From Antrihabitans stalagmiti (GTDB taxonomy: Bacteria; Actinomycetota; Actinomycetes; Mycobacteriales; Mycobacteriaceae), in NCBI RefSeq assembly GCF_016482825.1, contig NZ_JAEMNV010000008.1, forward strand, positions 283,958-347,957: a stretch of 64,000 nucleotides of DNA. The letters run 5' to 3'. The position numbers and the translations under genes were made by a program. This document shows positions 28,088 through 38,050 of the stretch, one piece after another. Numbering within the stretch: position 1 is the first letter of the stretch; every line of letters begins with the position of its first letter. Under the pieces are notes generated by a model. The model was not told the origin of the DNA and searched no databases. It saw only the letters and a list, made by a program, of their open reading frames with translations.

Positions 28088-28264
28088 CAGTTCGTATCGC
28101 TCGTGGATCGAGCGAATCTTCTTCTGCCACGGGAACAATTCTCGTTATCCGTGCGCGATGCAATCGGTTTGACATACTCACTTGCCGTGGTCCCACTCGG
28201 GTCCACAATGGTCGGTGACCTGCACCTTTTCGGTGGTGGTCCCGCGTCAGATCAGGAGAAGGAT

Positions 28265-28792
28265 TTGATCAACAGCAAGATCACATCTGCAGCAGCCGCA
28301 GCTCTCTGTTCCATTGCGCTTGTCGGTGGACTCGCGGCATGCGGGTCGGACGACAAGTCGTCGGACACAACGACGAGTGCCACAACCTCTGCCGAGGCCG
28401 CTGGCGGTTCGGGCGGCGCTTCCGCGGTTTCCGTGGGCGGCAAGGAGTGGACGGGCGAGTTCGCGACGACCTGCGCCAAGCAGGGCGACACGTTGGCACT
28501 TGCGTTGGCGGACAACGCAAACGAAACCTACGGCACCCTCGGTATTTCGGCGACGGTATCCGGGGAGGACAAGGTGACGGCTGTCCTGATCGGTGGCACC
28601 AAAGGCGGTTCGGGTGGCCTGCCGTACGCACTCGGCTTCGGCCAGGGCTTGGCAGGGGGATCTGCGACGGTGAGCAAAGACGGTGACACCTACACGGTCA
28701 CCGGCGAAGGCGTCGGCGCGGATCTGACGGATCCTTCGAAGACGACGCCGTTCGATATCACCTTCGCCTGCGAGAGCATCGCCGGCGGCTAG
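28265..28792 (+). CDS. lpqH: LpqH-family lipoprotein antigen
   Basis: A surface lipoprotein of 175 aa resembling the mycobacterial 19-kDa antigen LpqH. TTG 28265 is selected: AGGAG lies six bases upstream and it begins the lipoprotein signal, which ends in LAACGSDD with the lipidated Cys. A Thr/Ser/Gly/Ala-rich linker follows, then the compact family domain with FATTCAKQGDTLALAL, GYxxGxGxG-like GFGQGLAGGSATVSKDGDTYTVTGEG and the closing FACES, so the two Cys match the conserved disulfide. Family members are envelope antigens and TLR2 ligands; the physiological role is not settled. Confidence 0.82.
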   Translation: MINSKITSAAAAALCSIALVGGLAACGSDDKSSDTTTSATTSAEAAGGSGGASAVSVGGKEWTGEFATTCAKQGDTLALALADNANETYGTLGISATVSGEDKVTAVLIGGTKGGSGGLPYALGFGQGLAGGSATVSKDGDTYTVTGEGVGADLTDPSKTTPFDITFACESIAGG

Positions 28793-28813
28793 CCACAGCA
28801 GACACCAGCGCCA

Positions 28814-28852
28814 AGCGTCCGCCCTACCACCGGTTTTGAACCGGAGGTAGGG

Positions 28853-28857
<5 letters not shown>
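28814..28857 (-). terminator. long hairpin at the 3' end of rnpB
   Basis: On the minus strand CGTCCGCCCTACC and GGTAGGGCGGACG are exact inverted arms, with an inner CCGGTT/AACCGG-like stem closing the loop. It follows the RNase P RNA and shares its outer CGTCCG with the 3' strand of P1, so the terminator hairpin and P1 cannot both form fully. There is no T-tract, so it may act as a processing or pause signal instead. Confidence 0.7.
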
Positions 28858-29270
<413 letters not shown>

Positions 29271-29303
29271 CATTCCAGAGGGTACTCGTTATGCTCGGGT
29301 GTC

Positions 29304-30197
29304 ATGAACCGCATCGAGGTCACCTTCCAATCCGGTAGCGACACCTGTGCGGCCTGGCTGTATCGCCCGACCAGCGACAGCGACGGCCCGCCCAAGCCGC
29401 TCGTCGTCATGGGCCACGGACTCGGCGCCAACCGCGAGATGGGTATCGACCCGTATGCGCAGCGGTTCGTCGCGGCTGGTTTTCTTGTGCTCGCATTCGA
29501 CTATCGAGGGTTCGGTGCCAGTACGGGTGAGCCCCGCCAGATCCTCGATATCAAGGCACAGCGCGCCGACTGGCACGCCGCAATCGCCTACGCGCGCACG
29601 GTTCCCGGAGTCGATCCGAGTCGGATCGCGTTGTGGGGCAGCTCGTTCGGCGGCGGGCATGTCCTTGCGGTCGCAGCCGACGATCCCACGATAGCGGCCG
29701 TAGTCAGCCAGTGCCCGTTTACGGACGGCATAGCGTCCGCACTCGCCGTCGGACCTGTGACGCTGGCACGATTGAGTTTTCGCGCGGTGCTCGACCTCGT
29801 CGGCTCGGTTGTCGGACGACCCCCGGTCATGGTTGCGCTCGCAGGCGAACACGGCGACGCGGCATTGATGTCCGCGCACGATGTCGTCGCCGGCTACGGC
29901 GCTCTGTCGGCCCAGAGTCCGCTCTACCGACCAGAGGTCGCCGCGAGAATCGCGCTGCACGTACCCCTCGACGCGCCTGGACGCAAAGCCAAGAAGCTCG
30001 CGATGCCGGTGTTCTACGCGATCTGCGACAAGGACACGGTCGCGCCGGCGGGGCGAACGGCGAAAGTCGCGGCGAACACTCCGCGTGGTGTCGTAAAGCA
30101 TTACCCCGTTGGGCATTTCGACATCTACGTCGGCGAGCCCTTCGAGCAGACGGTGAAAGACCAGACCGAGTTCCTCGTCGCGAACCTGAAACCGTGA
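29304..30197 (+). CDS. alpha/beta hydrolase
   Basis: Cytoplasmic hydrolase of 297 aa of the dienelactone-hydrolase/BAAT-like group. Seen: VVMGHGLGANREMG (oxyanion loop), FDYRGFGASTGEPRQ, nucleophile Ser in GSSFGGGH, acid in CDKDTVAPA and His in PVGHFDIY. ATG 29304 begins MNRIEVTF where homology begins; upstream sequence in frame lies inside the divergent RNase P RNA and is discarded. Substrate not evident. It is followed after 10 bp by a DUF1697 gene, a likely transcriptional partner. Confidence 0.82.
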   Translation: MNRIEVTFQSGSDTCAAWLYRPTSDSDGPPKPLVVMGHGLGANREMGIDPYAQRFVAAGFLVLAFDYRGFGASTGEPRQILDIKAQRADWHAAIAYARTVPGVDPSRIALWGSSFGGGHVLAVAADDPTIAAVVSQCPFTDGIASALAVGPVTLARLSFRAVLDLVGSVVGRPPVMVALAGEHGDAALMSAHDVVAGYGALSAQSPLYRPEVAARIALHVPLDAPGRKAKKLAMPVFYAICDKDTVAPAGRTAKVAANTPRGVVKHYPVGHFDIYVGEPFEQTVKDQTEFLVANLKP

Positions 30198-30207
30198 AGG
30201 GCGATCG

Positions 30208-30735
30208 GTGACACGCTACGTAGCGCTGCTGCGGGGCGTGAACGTCGGTGGCATCAGGATGAAGATGGCTGACGTCCGAAAGCTGTTCGAGGACATCGGT
30301 TTCACTGCCGTCAAAACGATTCTCGCGTCCGGGAACGTCGTATTCGAGACCGACCGCTCCGATCGCTCGGCGTTGAAAGCAGACATCGAGGGCGCGCTCA
30401 CCGAGCGTTTCGGCTACGAGGCGTGGATCGTCCTGCACGACACCGACACTGTGCGATCGATCGTCGAGTCGTACCCGTTCGATCCCGAGCGCGACGGTTG
30501 GCACCCCTACGTCGTGTTCACCTCCGACGCCGACATCGGCACCGAACTGCGCGACCTTGCTGACACGCTCGATCCCGAGGTCGAGCGAGTGGCTGCAGGC
30601 GACGGCGTGGTCTATTGGGAGGTCGAGCGCGGGCAGACGCTGCTCAGCGCTTTCGGCAAAGCCAGTGGCAAGAAGGGCTACAAGTCGACGACGACGACCA
30701 GAAACCTGCGTACGTTGCAGAAAATCATCGCCTAG
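30208..30735 (+). CDS. DUF1697 family protein
   Basis: A 175-residue protein with the family's opening RYVALLRGVNVGG, followed by LFEDIGFTAVKTILASGNVVFE. DUF1697 proteins are widespread small cytoplasmic proteins without an established function. The Lys-rich C-terminus (GKKGYKSTTTTRNLRTLQKI) is also typical. GTG start with GAAGGG upstream. Downstream of the alpha/beta hydrolase and probably cotranscribed. Confidence 0.88.
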   Translation: MTRYVALLRGVNVGGIRMKMADVRKLFEDIGFTAVKTILASGNVVFETDRSDRSALKADIEGALTERFGYEAWIVLHDTDTVRSIVESYPFDPERDGWHPYVVFTSDADIGTELRDLADTLDPEVERVAAGDGVVYWEVERGQTLLSAFGKASGKKGYKSTTTTRNLRTLQKIIA

Positions 30736-30854
30736 ACTCGACTCGTTAGAAACCTTCGTCGATGGTTCCGGCGTACCGCAAAACGCCGCTCACTTATGAC
30801 ACATTTTCTTGTCGAACGACACCTCAACTCTGGGACGGACGCTCCCGCCGAACT

Positions 30855-31373
30855 GTGAACGCCCCGCGGATACGAACCCGCGGTGAGATCCGGCAGCACC
30901 GACGCCCCCGTCGTCACGGTTGCTGGAATCATCTGATTCTTGCGCCGCTGTGGCCTATGCACGGCGTCAATTTGGGCACGTTGCTGCGGACCTGCGACGC
31001 GGTCGGTGCCTGTCTGGCGGTCCCGCGGTTGCCATGGGTGCCCGAGGCACTCGAAAGAGGCAATACGTTGCATCGCCCGGCGTGTGTGCATTGGTTTCAG
31101 GGAAGCGCCATCAAATGGCTTGCAGGACAACACAACAGCGGCGCGCATATAGTCGGCGTCGAGCTCACCGACGAGTCGATCCGGCTTGCCGACCTACCCG
31201 CTGCGCGGCGTCGGACGGTCATCCTGCTCGGCAACGAACGTGATGGCATCCCCGCGGCCGCGCTCGAACATGTCGACGTCGCTGTGGAAATTCCGATGCT
31301 CGGATCAGGCAACAGCCTCAATGTCGCGGTCGCCGGTTCCCTCGTCGCCTACAAGGCTGCGGGTTTGCTGTAG
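30855..31373 (+). CDS. TrmH/SpoU-family RNA 2'-O-methyltransferase
   Basis: A knotted SPOUT methyltransferase of about 172 aa that would methylate ribose in rRNA or tRNA. The three SpoU motifs are visible: HGVNLGTLLRTCDA, then VILLGNERDGIP, then IPMLGSGNSLNVAVAGSLVAY. GTG 30855 gives a sensible length; the frame is open to 30762 but the added residues have no homology. The target nucleotide cannot be inferred. It converges on the RNase H/phosphatase gene. Confidence 0.85.
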   Translation: MNAPRIRTRGEIRQHRRPRRHGCWNHLILAPLWPMHGVNLGTLLRTCDAVGACLAVPRLPWVPEALERGNTLHRPACVHWFQGSAIKWLAGQHNSGAHIVGVELTDESIRLADLPAARRRTVILLGNERDGIPAAALEHVDVAVEIPMLGSGNSLNVAVAGSLVAYKAAGLL

Positions 31374-31387
31374 CCCTTTCGCGCCCG

Positions 31388-32482
31388 CTAGTCGAGATGC
31401 GCCGTGTCGTTGACCAGACGAACGGATGCGCCGCCGTCCGGGTAGAACTCGACGATGCTGAGCGACGCGAGGTCGAGGTGGAGTCGATACAGCAGCGACG
31501 ATCCGACGCCGAGCGCAATCTGCAGCAGTGTCTTGATCGGCGTCACATGACTGACAACGACGACGGTCCGGCCGGGGTACTCGGTGACGAGGTGGTCGCG
31601 AACGGTTTCGATGCGACCCCGCACCTCCTCGAAACTTTCGCCCATCGGCGGGTGGACCGATGTGTCGGTGAGCCACCGGCGGTGCAGCTCCGGATCACGT
31701 TCGGCTGCCTCGGAGAATGTCAAGCCTTCCCAGTCGCCGAAATCGGTCTCGGTGAGTCCGTCGACGACCGTGGGGTCGATACCGAGCCCGACACCGACGG
31801 CGGACGCGGTTGCCAGCGCCCGATCCAACGGCGACGAAAGGACGGCAGCGACATCGAACCCTTTGCCCGCAACACGCTTTGCTGCGCGTTCTGCTTGGCT
31901 GCGGCCGAGTTCGGTCAGCGCCGGATTGCCACGGCCGGAATAACGCCGGTCGACGGACAACTCGGTCTGACCGTGGCGGACCAGCAGCAGGCGGGTCGGC
32001 TCACCGAGGGCGCCGGTCCAGCCGGGTGCGGTGTTCGCGGCAGGCACAGGTGCGGTGTCGTCGAGTGGCCCGTCTTCGGCAGCATCCATCGCCCGGTTGG
32101 CAAGCCGGTCGGCATGGGCGTTCTGCGCGCGCGGAATCCAGGTATAGGTCACTCGCGCAAAACGATTCGCCAGCCGACGAGCTTGCTCGGCAAGGTCGAT
32201 CATGTCGGGATGCTTGACCTGCCAGCGTCCCGACATCTGCTCGACGACCAACTTCGAGTCCATTCGGACGTCGACCTCGTCGGCGCCGATCTCGGCCGCG
32301 GCCGCCAAACCTGCTAGCAGACCACGGTATTCGGCCACATTGTTGGTAGCGATTCCGATGGCCTCGAACCGCTCGGCCAGCACGGTCGTCTTGTCGGGGG
32401 CGAGCACGACAGCGCCGAACCCGGCGGGTCCTGGATTGCCGCGTGACCCACCGTCTGCCTCGACGATGACACGACCGGTCAC
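31388..32482 (-). CDS. bifunctional RNase H / phosphoglycerate-mutase-type acid phosphatase
   Basis: A 364-residue fusion as in M. tuberculosis Rv2228c. Residues 1 to about 140 are type I RNase H: VEADGGSRGNPG (Asp), NNVAEYRGL (Glu), RMDSKLVVEQ (Asp) and AHADRLANRA. From about 160 it is a histidine phosphatase: LLLVRHGQTELS with the phosphorylated His, RYSGRGNPALT, SSPLDRALATA and the second catalytic His in VVSHVTPI. In mycobacteria the phosphatase half supports alpha-ribazole phosphatase (CobC) activity. The GTG at 32482 overlaps the zinc-ribbon stop (GTGA). Last gene of the cobC-like/Nif3/zinc-ribbon operon. Confidence 0.92.
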   Translation of the reverse strand: MTGRVIVEADGGSRGNPGPAGFGAVVLAPDKTTVLAERFEAIGIATNNVAEYRGLLAGLAAAAEIGADEVDVRMDSKLVVEQMSGRWQVKHPDMIDLAEQARRLANRFARVTYTWIPRAQNAHADRLANRAMDAAEDGPLDDTAPVPAANTAPGWTGALGEPTRLLLVRHGQTELSVDRRYSGRGNPALTELGRSQAERAAKRVAGKGFDVAAVLSSPLDRALATASAVGVGLGIDPTVVDGLTETDFGDWEGLTFSEAAERDPELHRRWLTDTSVHPPMGESFEEVRGRIETVRDHLVTEYPGRTVVVVSHVTPIKTLLQIALGVGSSLLYRLHLDLASLSIVEFYPDGGASVRLVNDTAHLD

Positions 32483-33216
32483 AGTCCGGATTCCTTGGTA
32501 CGGATGAGGATTGCCCCGCATTCGCTGCATCGAACGATTTCCTCGGGCTCCGTCTTCGCGATACGCGCGATCTCGCCACGATCGATTTCGATCCGGCAAG
32601 CGCCACAGCGACGCGCTTGCAAAAGGGCGGCACCGGCGCCATGGCGGGCACGCTGACGTTCGTAGATCTCGATCAACTCGGCCGGGAAGTGCTCGATGAT
32701 CGCCGACCTGTCTGCGGTGCAACGCTTTTCGCTGGCATCGAGGTCGGCGACGGCGTCGTCTCTCCTGCGTCGCTGGTCGATGAGCTCGTCTTCGATTCTG
32801 CTCAGCTGCGCACCGGCGTGCTGGTAATCGGCCTCGGACGCCTCGCGTCGTTCCATAACCTCGAGCAGGTCGTCTTCGAGTATCGACTGCCGGCGTTCCA
32901 GGCTGCCGAGTTCGTGCTGCAGCTCGGAGAGTTGCTTGGCTGCGACGGTGCCGCTCGCCAGCATCTGCCTGTCCTTCTCCTCGCGCCTGCGGACAGCGTC
33001 GACCTCACCCTCCAACTTCTTGATGTCACGGTCGAGGTCGTCCATCGCGATCTGCACGGCGACCGCGGCGTCTTTACGCGCGAGCCGTTCGGTCTCGAGC
33101 CGGTCGACCTCCAACTGTTCAGGGAGGGTCTTGCGCCGATGCGCGATCCTTGTCAGCTCTGCGTCGATCTTGGCGAGGTCGAGCAGTTCGTTCTGGATTC
33201 GAGGTTCGACATTCAC
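32479..33216 (-). CDS. C4-type zinc ribbon, coiled-coil protein (Rv2229c-like)
   Basis: A 245-residue protein that is mostly a long coiled coil (about 10-180, rich in Glu/Arg/Leu heptads such as LERRQSILEDDLLEVMERRE) ending in a four-cysteine zinc ribbon: CGAC and, about 25 residues later, CSEC. Relatives may bind nucleic acid or act as scaffold, but no enzymatic role is known. The GTG at 33216 follows the Nif3 gene with a 109-bp gap, and the stop overlaps the RNase H gene start by four bases. This position is conserved across Mycobacteriales. Confidence 0.88.
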   Translation of the reverse strand: MNVEPRIQNELLDLAKIDAELTRIAHRRKTLPEQLEVDRLETERLARKDAAVAVQIAMDDLDRDIKKLEGEVDAVRRREEKDRQMLASGTVAAKQLSELQHELGSLERRQSILEDDLLEVMERREASEADYQHAGAQLSRIEDELIDQRRRRDDAVADLDASEKRCTADRSAIIEHFPAELIEIYERQRARHGAGAALLQARRCGACRIEIDRGEIARIAKTEPEEIVRCSECGAILIRTKESGL

Positions 33217-33325
33217 GCTGTGAGGACTCCTGGGTCGATCAATGGGTCGATCATCTCCGGCATCGAGCAGGCGCGGGTGACGCTGCCGACCCACAACCGT
33301 ACTCCGAGCCCGAGCAACCGAGGTG

Positions 33326-34453
33326 TCACGTGCCGCCGATCGTCCACGGGTCGGTCCGCAGTTGCGAGACAATGGTCGTCAAGCCCTCCGCACCGAAGGC
33401 GGTGTCGAGAACACTCTGGGCTTGTGTGCACCACGGAAACTCGCTCGCCCAGTGGGCGACGTCGACGACGGCCGGCCCTCCTGCCCGCAGGTGCTCGTCG
33501 ATCGGGTGATGCCGCAGATCGGACGTGACGTACACATCGACGCCGAGCCCGGCAACAGCGCCGAGGAACGAATCACCAGCTCCCCCGCAGACCGCAACTG
33601 TCTCGACCATCGCGTCCGGGTCGCCGGCACCGCGAACGCCCCACACCGTTTGCGGCAACGCCGCTCGCACACGTGAGGTGAATTCGCGCAACGACTCCGG
33701 TTCGGCCAACCGACCGATCCGGCCGAGCCCCTGCCGCGACGGCAGCGAGGCGTGTTCGAGTACGTCGAAGGCAACTTCCTCGTAGGGGTGGCTCGCCAGC
33801 AGCGCATCGAGCACAGCACCTCGCAGGGGCCGTTCGGCTACCAGCTCGAGGCGGGTTTCCTCGACCTTCTCCACGGTGCCGACGCTGCCGAGCACGGGAT
33901 TCGCCGCTGCACCCGGCCGGAACTGCCCGATCCCTACGGTCTGCCAGCTGCACTCGCTGTAGTTGCCGATCCGTCCCCCACCCGCTGCGAACAGTGCGTC
34001 CTGCACGCGCTCGGCGTCGGCGCGGGGCACCATCACGACCCATTTGTCGAGCGTGCGAGCCGAGATCGGCTCGATGACACCGGTGACGGTCAACCCGAGT
34101 GCGGCGGCAAGCGCGTCGGACACCCCGGGATCGGCCGAATCCGCGTTGGTATGCGCGGTGAACAGTGCGCAACCGCCCCTGATGAGCTTGTGAATCACCG
34201 CACCCTTCGGCGTGTGGGCGCCGACGGTGTCCACACCACGGAGCAGGAGCGGATGGTGCACGACGAGTAGCTGCGCGCCCGCCGCGAGCGCCTCGTCCAC
34301 TACCGCGTCGGTTGCATCGACGGCGAGCACCACCCGCTCGACCGAGTCGGCGGGGTCCCCACAGACGAGCCCGACCGAATCCCAGTTCTCGGCGAGGCGC
34401 GGCGGATACGCATCGTCGAGTGCGGCAATGATTTTCGAGAGTTCGACCGTCAT
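33326..34453 (-). CDS. Nif3-like dinuclear metal-centre protein
   Basis: GTP cyclohydrolase I type 2/NIF3 family protein (375 aa). The metal ligands are in [12 protein letters not shown] (His-His) and FTAHTNAD, and near the C-terminus DVAHWASE supplies the remaining His/Glu. An inserted domain (about 130-235) between the two halves is the YqfO/CutA-like insert. Family members bind two divalent metals; the reaction is still debated. ATG 34453 overlaps the stop of the cobC-like gene (ATGA). Confidence 0.92.
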   Translation of the reverse strand: MTVELSKIIAALDDAYPPRLAENWDSVGLVCGDPADSVERVVLAVDATDAVVDEALAAGAQLLVVHHPLLLRGVDTVGAHTPKGAVIHKLIRGGCALFTAHTNADSADPGVSDALAAALGLTVTGVIEPISARTLDKWVVMVPRADAERVQDALFAAGGGRIGNYSECSWQTVGIGQFRPGAAANPVLGSVGTVEKVEETRLELVAERPLRGAVLDALLASHPYEEVAFDVLEHASLPSRQGLGRIGRLAEPESLREFTSRVRAALPQTVWGVRGAGDPDAMVETVAVCGGAGDSFLGAVAGLGVDVYVTSDLRHHPIDEHLRAGGPAVVDVAHWASEFPWCTQAQSVLDTAFGAEGLTTIVSQLRTDPWTIGGT

Positions 34454-35511
34454 GACCACTCCTTCGATGTCGCAACGCTCAGCGCCTCGCACAGCCTGCG
34501 TGAATCGTCGGCTCCGCGCACCGCGACCCTGATGTGGTCGGGACCGAGGCCGGGAAAAGTGTCGCACCGTCGGACCGCAATACCGTTGTCTCGTAAACTT
34601 TTTCGCACTCTGTCTCCGTCCGGAACCCGGATCAGCAGGAACGGCCCCGCTGCGGGCAGCGACACCTCGAAGCCCGCTCGGTCGAGCAGACCGACGAGTA
34701 TCGCCCGATCAGCGCTGATCCGCTCTGCCAGCACCGCTGCTTCGCCAACGGCAGCCTTCTCGTTGCACGCCGCGATCGCCGCCAGCTGCAACGTTCCGAG
34801 CGGCCAATGCGGTCGACCGATTCGCAAGCGTGCCAACAATTCCGGCGACCCGAGCAGATAGCCGCACCGCAAACCCGCGAGCGCCCAGGTCTTGGTCAGG
34901 CTGCGCAGCACAAGAACGTCCGGATACGACGCACCTGCGAGAGACTCCGGCTCGCCGGGAACCGCATCGGCGAACGCCTCGTCGACCACGACGATTCGCC
35001 CGGGACGACGCAGCGCAAGGATCGACGCGCGATCGTGCAGGACCGACGTCGGATTGGTTGGATTGCCGAGCACGACGAGGTCGGCTGCCTCCGGTACGGC
35101 CGCCGGGTCGAGCCGGTACGGCGGCGGCAGGATCACCTGTGCGACAGGTACTCCGGCCTCGCGAAGGGCGAGCTCGGGTTCGGTGAAAGACGGGTGGACG
35201 ACGGCCGCGAGCGTCGACCCGAGCCGCGGCAGCAACGAAAACCCCTCTGCCCCACCGGCAAGCAACAACACCTCGTCCGGAGTGCGTCCGTGCCGATCAG
35301 CTACCGACGTGCGAGCGAACAGATCCTCGGCGACACTGGGGTACCGGCCCAATGTCGCAAGTTGCCGGACGAGACGCTCCTGCAACCACGTCGGTGGCGC
35401 GGCTCCCTGGACGTTGACAGCGAAGTCGAGCAGGCCGACCTCGGCGTCGACGTCACCATGATGACGCAGTCGTGCCCGCAACTCGGCGTCGTCGGTCACC
35501 GCATGGTCCAC
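34450..35511 (-). CDS. cobC: CobC-like PLP-dependent aminotransferase/threonine-phosphate decarboxylase
   Basis: Fold-type I PLP enzyme of 353 aa, similar to Rv2231c. Pattern: [28 protein letters not shown], and the Schiff-base Lys in [20 protein letters not shown]. The family ranges from histidinol-phosphate aminotransferase to CobD/CobC threonine-phosphate decarboxylase, which makes aminopropanol phosphate for cobalamin. Company with an alpha-ribazole-phosphatase-like enzyme and a nearby cobD supports the cobalamin reading, but it remains inference. First gene of the minus-strand operon; divergent from the HAD-phosphatase fusion with a 44-bp gap. Confidence 0.82.
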   Translation of the reverse strand: MDHAVTDDAELRARLRHHGDVDAEVGLLDFAVNVQGAAPPTWLQERLVRQLATLGRYPSVAEDLFARTSVADRHGRTPDEVLLLAGGAEGFSLLPRLGSTLAAVVHPSFTEPELALREAGVPVAQVILPPPYRLDPAAVPEAADLVVLGNPTNPTSVLHDRASILALRRPGRIVVVDEAFADAVPGEPESLAGASYPDVLVLRSLTKTWALAGLRCGYLLGSPELLARLRIGRPHWPLGTLQLAAIAACNEKAAVGEAAVLAERISADRAILVGLLDRAGFEVSLPAAGPFLLIRVPDGDRVRKSLRDNGIAVRRCDTFPGLGPDHIRVAVRGADDSRRLCEALSVATSKEWS

Positions 35512-35555
35512 AACCGACGAGCTTACGGATCGTCGCCGTCGGCGAGAATGGGAGT

Positions 35556-36725
35556 GTGACTCCCTCAGAATCGACCCCAGTCCTGCCGACGTCAGTTGTC
35601 CTGTTCGACCTCGACGGAACGCTCACCGATTCCGCTGCCGGGATCGTGGCTGGTTTCCGTCATGCACTTGCGACGGTCGGCGCTGGCGAACCGCCGCCGG
35701 AATTGGTCGCCGATGTGGTCGGTCCGCCGATGGCAGACACGTTTCGCCGGCTCGGTTTCGACGAAGAGACCACGGCCCGCGCTATTGCGGCGTACTTCGA
35801 GAGTTACGACACCGGCGGCGGCTGGGCGGACAACGCCGTGTTCGACGGCATCGAACCCATCCTGAGGAAGCTCGTTGCCGGTGGCGTCCGGCTCGGCGTC
35901 GCGACGTCGAAGGCGCAGCGGCTTGCGACCAGAATTCTCGAACATTTCGGGCTGGCCGAGTACTTCGAATTCATCGGCGGAGCGAGCGACGACGGCACCC
36001 GGCGTGGCAAAGCGGACGTCATCGCGCACACGTTGCGACACCTCGGGATCGAACCCGACGCAGCCGGGACTCCCGACGTCGTCATGGTCGGCGATCGTGA
36101 TCACGACGTCCACGGTGCGCAGCGCTGGGGTATTCCGACGATCTACGCCGGCTGGGGTTACGGGCAGCCCGGCGAATCGGACGACGCAGCGTGGATCGCA
36201 TCCACTGTCGCGGACCTGGCGCGCCACTTCCAGCCGTCCGACCCGTCCGACCGCCTGCACATCACGTTCGTCTGCACCGGAAACATCTGCCGCTCGCCCA
36301 TGGCGGAGAAGATCTTGGAAGGCCATCTGGCGAAGGCCGGGTTCGCCGACCGCGTCCGCCTGAGCAGCGCAGGTACGGGAAGCTGGCATGTCGGCAATCC
36401 CGCACAGGAGCGGACCGTTGCGATACTCCGGCGCCACGGATACAGCACTGAGCACGCAGCGGCGACAATCGGCGACGATCATCTCGGCGCTGATCTGGTT
36501 ATCGCACTCGATACCGGCCACGATCGCGCGTTGGCCCAGCTCGGAGTGCCTACCGAACGGCGGCGGCTGCTGCGTAGTTTCGATCCGGACGCGGACGGAC
36601 CCGACGTTCCCGACCCGTACTACGGCGACGTCTCCGACTACGAATTGGTCCACCGCCAGATCGAAGCGGCTGTGCCTGGCCTACTGGAATGGGTTCGGCG
36701 CGAGTTGGCCGCTACCGTGGACTAG
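35556..36725 (+). CDS. fusion of PtkA-like HAD domain and PtpA-like low-molecular-weight tyrosine phosphatase
   Basis: A single 389-residue protein. Residues 1 to about 220 form a HAD phosphatase/kinase domain: LFDLDGTLTDS at 16-26 with both Asp, VATSKAQ, and VGDRDHD. Residues 236-389 are a low-molecular-weight protein tyrosine phosphatase: P-loop CTGNICRS at 240-247 and the general acid in DPYYGD near 353. In M. tuberculosis the equivalents are adjacent separate genes, ptkA (a HAD-fold tyrosine kinase) and ptpA, whose product PtkA phosphorylates. The basic N-terminal extension of PtkA is missing here. GTG 35556; the stop overlaps the SURF1 gene (TAGTG). Confidence 0.9.
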   Translation: MTPSESTPVLPTSVVLFDLDGTLTDSAAGIVAGFRHALATVGAGEPPPELVADVVGPPMADTFRRLGFDEETTARAIAAYFESYDTGGGWADNAVFDGIEPILRKLVAGGVRLGVATSKAQRLATRILEHFGLAEYFEFIGGASDDGTRRGKADVIAHTLRHLGIEPDAAGTPDVVMVGDRDHDVHGAQRWGIPTIYAGWGYGQPGESDDAAWIASTVADLARHFQPSDPSDRLHITFVCTGNICRSPMAEKILEGHLAKAGFADRVRLSSAGTGSWHVGNPAQERTVAILRRHGYSTEHAAATIGDDHLGADLVIALDTGHDRALAQLGVPTERRRLLRSFDPDADGPDVPDPYYGDVSDYELVHRQIEAAVPGLLEWVRRELAATVD

Positions 36726-37585
36726 TGCGTCGTCTGAAATTTCTGCTCCGCCCGGGCTGGATCATCCTGGCGCTACTGGTCGCTGCATTCGCCTACCTGT
36801 GCTTCAACGTGCTCGCACCGTGGCAGCTCGGCAAGAACACCAGCACCGAGGAGCGCAACAGCCTCATCGAGGATTCGCTCGACTCCGATCCGGTTGCCGT
36901 CGAGGAGTTCCTCGGCGCAGGGCTGCCCCGCAAAGAGGACGAATGGCGACGCGTCGTCGTCACCGGTGAGTACGTCCCCGGCAGCGACGTGCTTGTGCGG
37001 CTGCGATCCAACGGCGGCACGCCGTCCTACGAAGTGCTCACCGCGGTCCGGTTGAGCGACGGCACAGCGGTCATCGTCGATCGTGGTTACGTCGACGCGG
37101 TCGAGGGGACGAAAGCACCGCCGGTCGCGGCGGCGCCGACAGGACCCGTGACCTTGGACGGCCGGATTCGCCTTTCCGAAGGTACGGATCCGAGCAAGAG
37201 CCCACTGACGACGGACGGTTATCGCCAGGTCTATTCGATAAACCCGCCGCAGGTGTCCGCATTCGTCGGGTTCCCTCTTGCCGAGGGCTACGTCCAACTC
37301 GACGATGCTCAACCCGGCGGCTTCGAGCCGGTACCGCTCCCCCAACTCGACGCCGGACCGTACCTTTCCTACGGCTTGCAGTGGTTGGCGTTCGGCATCA
37401 TGGCGCCGCTCGGTCTGGCCTATTTCGCGCGGGCGGAACTTCGGGAGCGCCGCAAGGACAAGGAAGCCCGCGCCGACAAACCGGCGCAGTCGCCGATGAC
37501 CGAACCAGCTGTACAGCCCAACCTTGGCCCCGCCCCGACCGCCAAAGAGACGAAGCTTGCCGATCGGTATGGCAACCGTCGCTGA
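36725..37585 (+). CDS. SURF1 family cytochrome oxidase assembly protein
   Basis: A 286-residue protein with one membrane helix at each end (about 12-32 and 223-243) and the extracytoplasmic SURF1 domain between, including WRRVVVTGEYVPG, VDRGYV and YLSYGLQWLAFGI. SURF1 proteins help insert haem into the aa3 oxidase. An Ala/Pro-rich cytoplasmic tail ends the protein. The GTG shares its first base with the previous stop (TAGTG), and the C-terminus overlaps the soxR start in another frame. Homologous to Rv2235. Confidence 0.9.
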   Translation: MRRLKFLLRPGWIILALLVAAFAYLCFNVLAPWQLGKNTSTEERNSLIEDSLDSDPVAVEEFLGAGLPRKEDEWRRVVVTGEYVPGSDVLVRLRSNGGTPSYEVLTAVRLSDGTAVIVDRGYVDAVEGTKAPPVAAAPTGPVTLDGRIRLSEGTDPSKSPLTTDGYRQVYSINPPQVSAFVGFPLAEGYVQLDDAQPGGFEPVPLPQLDAGPYLSYGLQWLAFGIMAPLGLAYFARAELRERRKDKEARADKPAQSPMTEPAVQPNLGPAPTAKETKLADRYGNRR

Positions 37586-38039
37586 GCGGGAACTCCCCGA
37601 ACCGGAGCCGGACGACCTACTCGCGGTCGGCGAAGTCGCTCGGCGAACCGGCGTCGCCGTGTCGGCGCTGCACTACTACGAGACCCTCGGTCTGATCTCG
37701 TCCACCCGAACGCCGACCAATCAACGCCGGTATCGACGGCACATGATTCGCCGGATCAGCCTCATCGTGATCGCGAAACGGCTCGGCATTCCACTTGCGA
37801 CGGTCGCAGGCCTGCTGGCCCCGCTACCGATGGACCGGATGCCGACTCGTGCTGAGTGGCAACGTATTTCGAAGGCATGGAAGCGAACGTTGCAGGAGCG
37901 CAGACGTATTCTCGAAGCGTTGGAGCACGAACTGACCGGCTGCATCGGATGTGGTTGTCTTTCGATGAAAGCCTGCAGGCTGCTCAACCCGGACGACGAA
38001 CTCTCTCGCGAGGGTCCCGGCGCGCGCAGAGTCGAATGA
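37569..38039 (+). CDS. soxR: redox-sensitive MerR-family regulator SoxR
   Basis: Regulator (156 aa) with a MerR helix-turn-helix (AVGEVARRTGVAVSALHYYE, about 19-38) and the SoxR-specific [2Fe-2S] ligand set Cys125-X2-Cys128-X-Cys130-X5-Cys136 in CIGCGCLSMKAC. SoxR senses redox-cycling compounds through its cluster and activates promoters with long spacers. ATG 37569 lies inside the SURF1 C-terminus; the overlap of 17 bases suggests cotranscription. Its likely target is the MFS pump immediately downstream, whose promoter holds an ideal dyad (38055-38072). Confidence 0.93.
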   Translation: MATVAERELPEPEPDDLLAVGEVARRTGVAVSALHYYETLGLISSTRTPTNQRRYRRHMIRRISLIVIAKRLGIPLATVAGLLAPLPMDRMPTRAEWQRISKAWKRTLQERRRILEALEHELTGCIGCGCLSMKACRLLNPDDELSREGPGARRVE

Positions 38040-38050
38040 TCGACAAGCCC

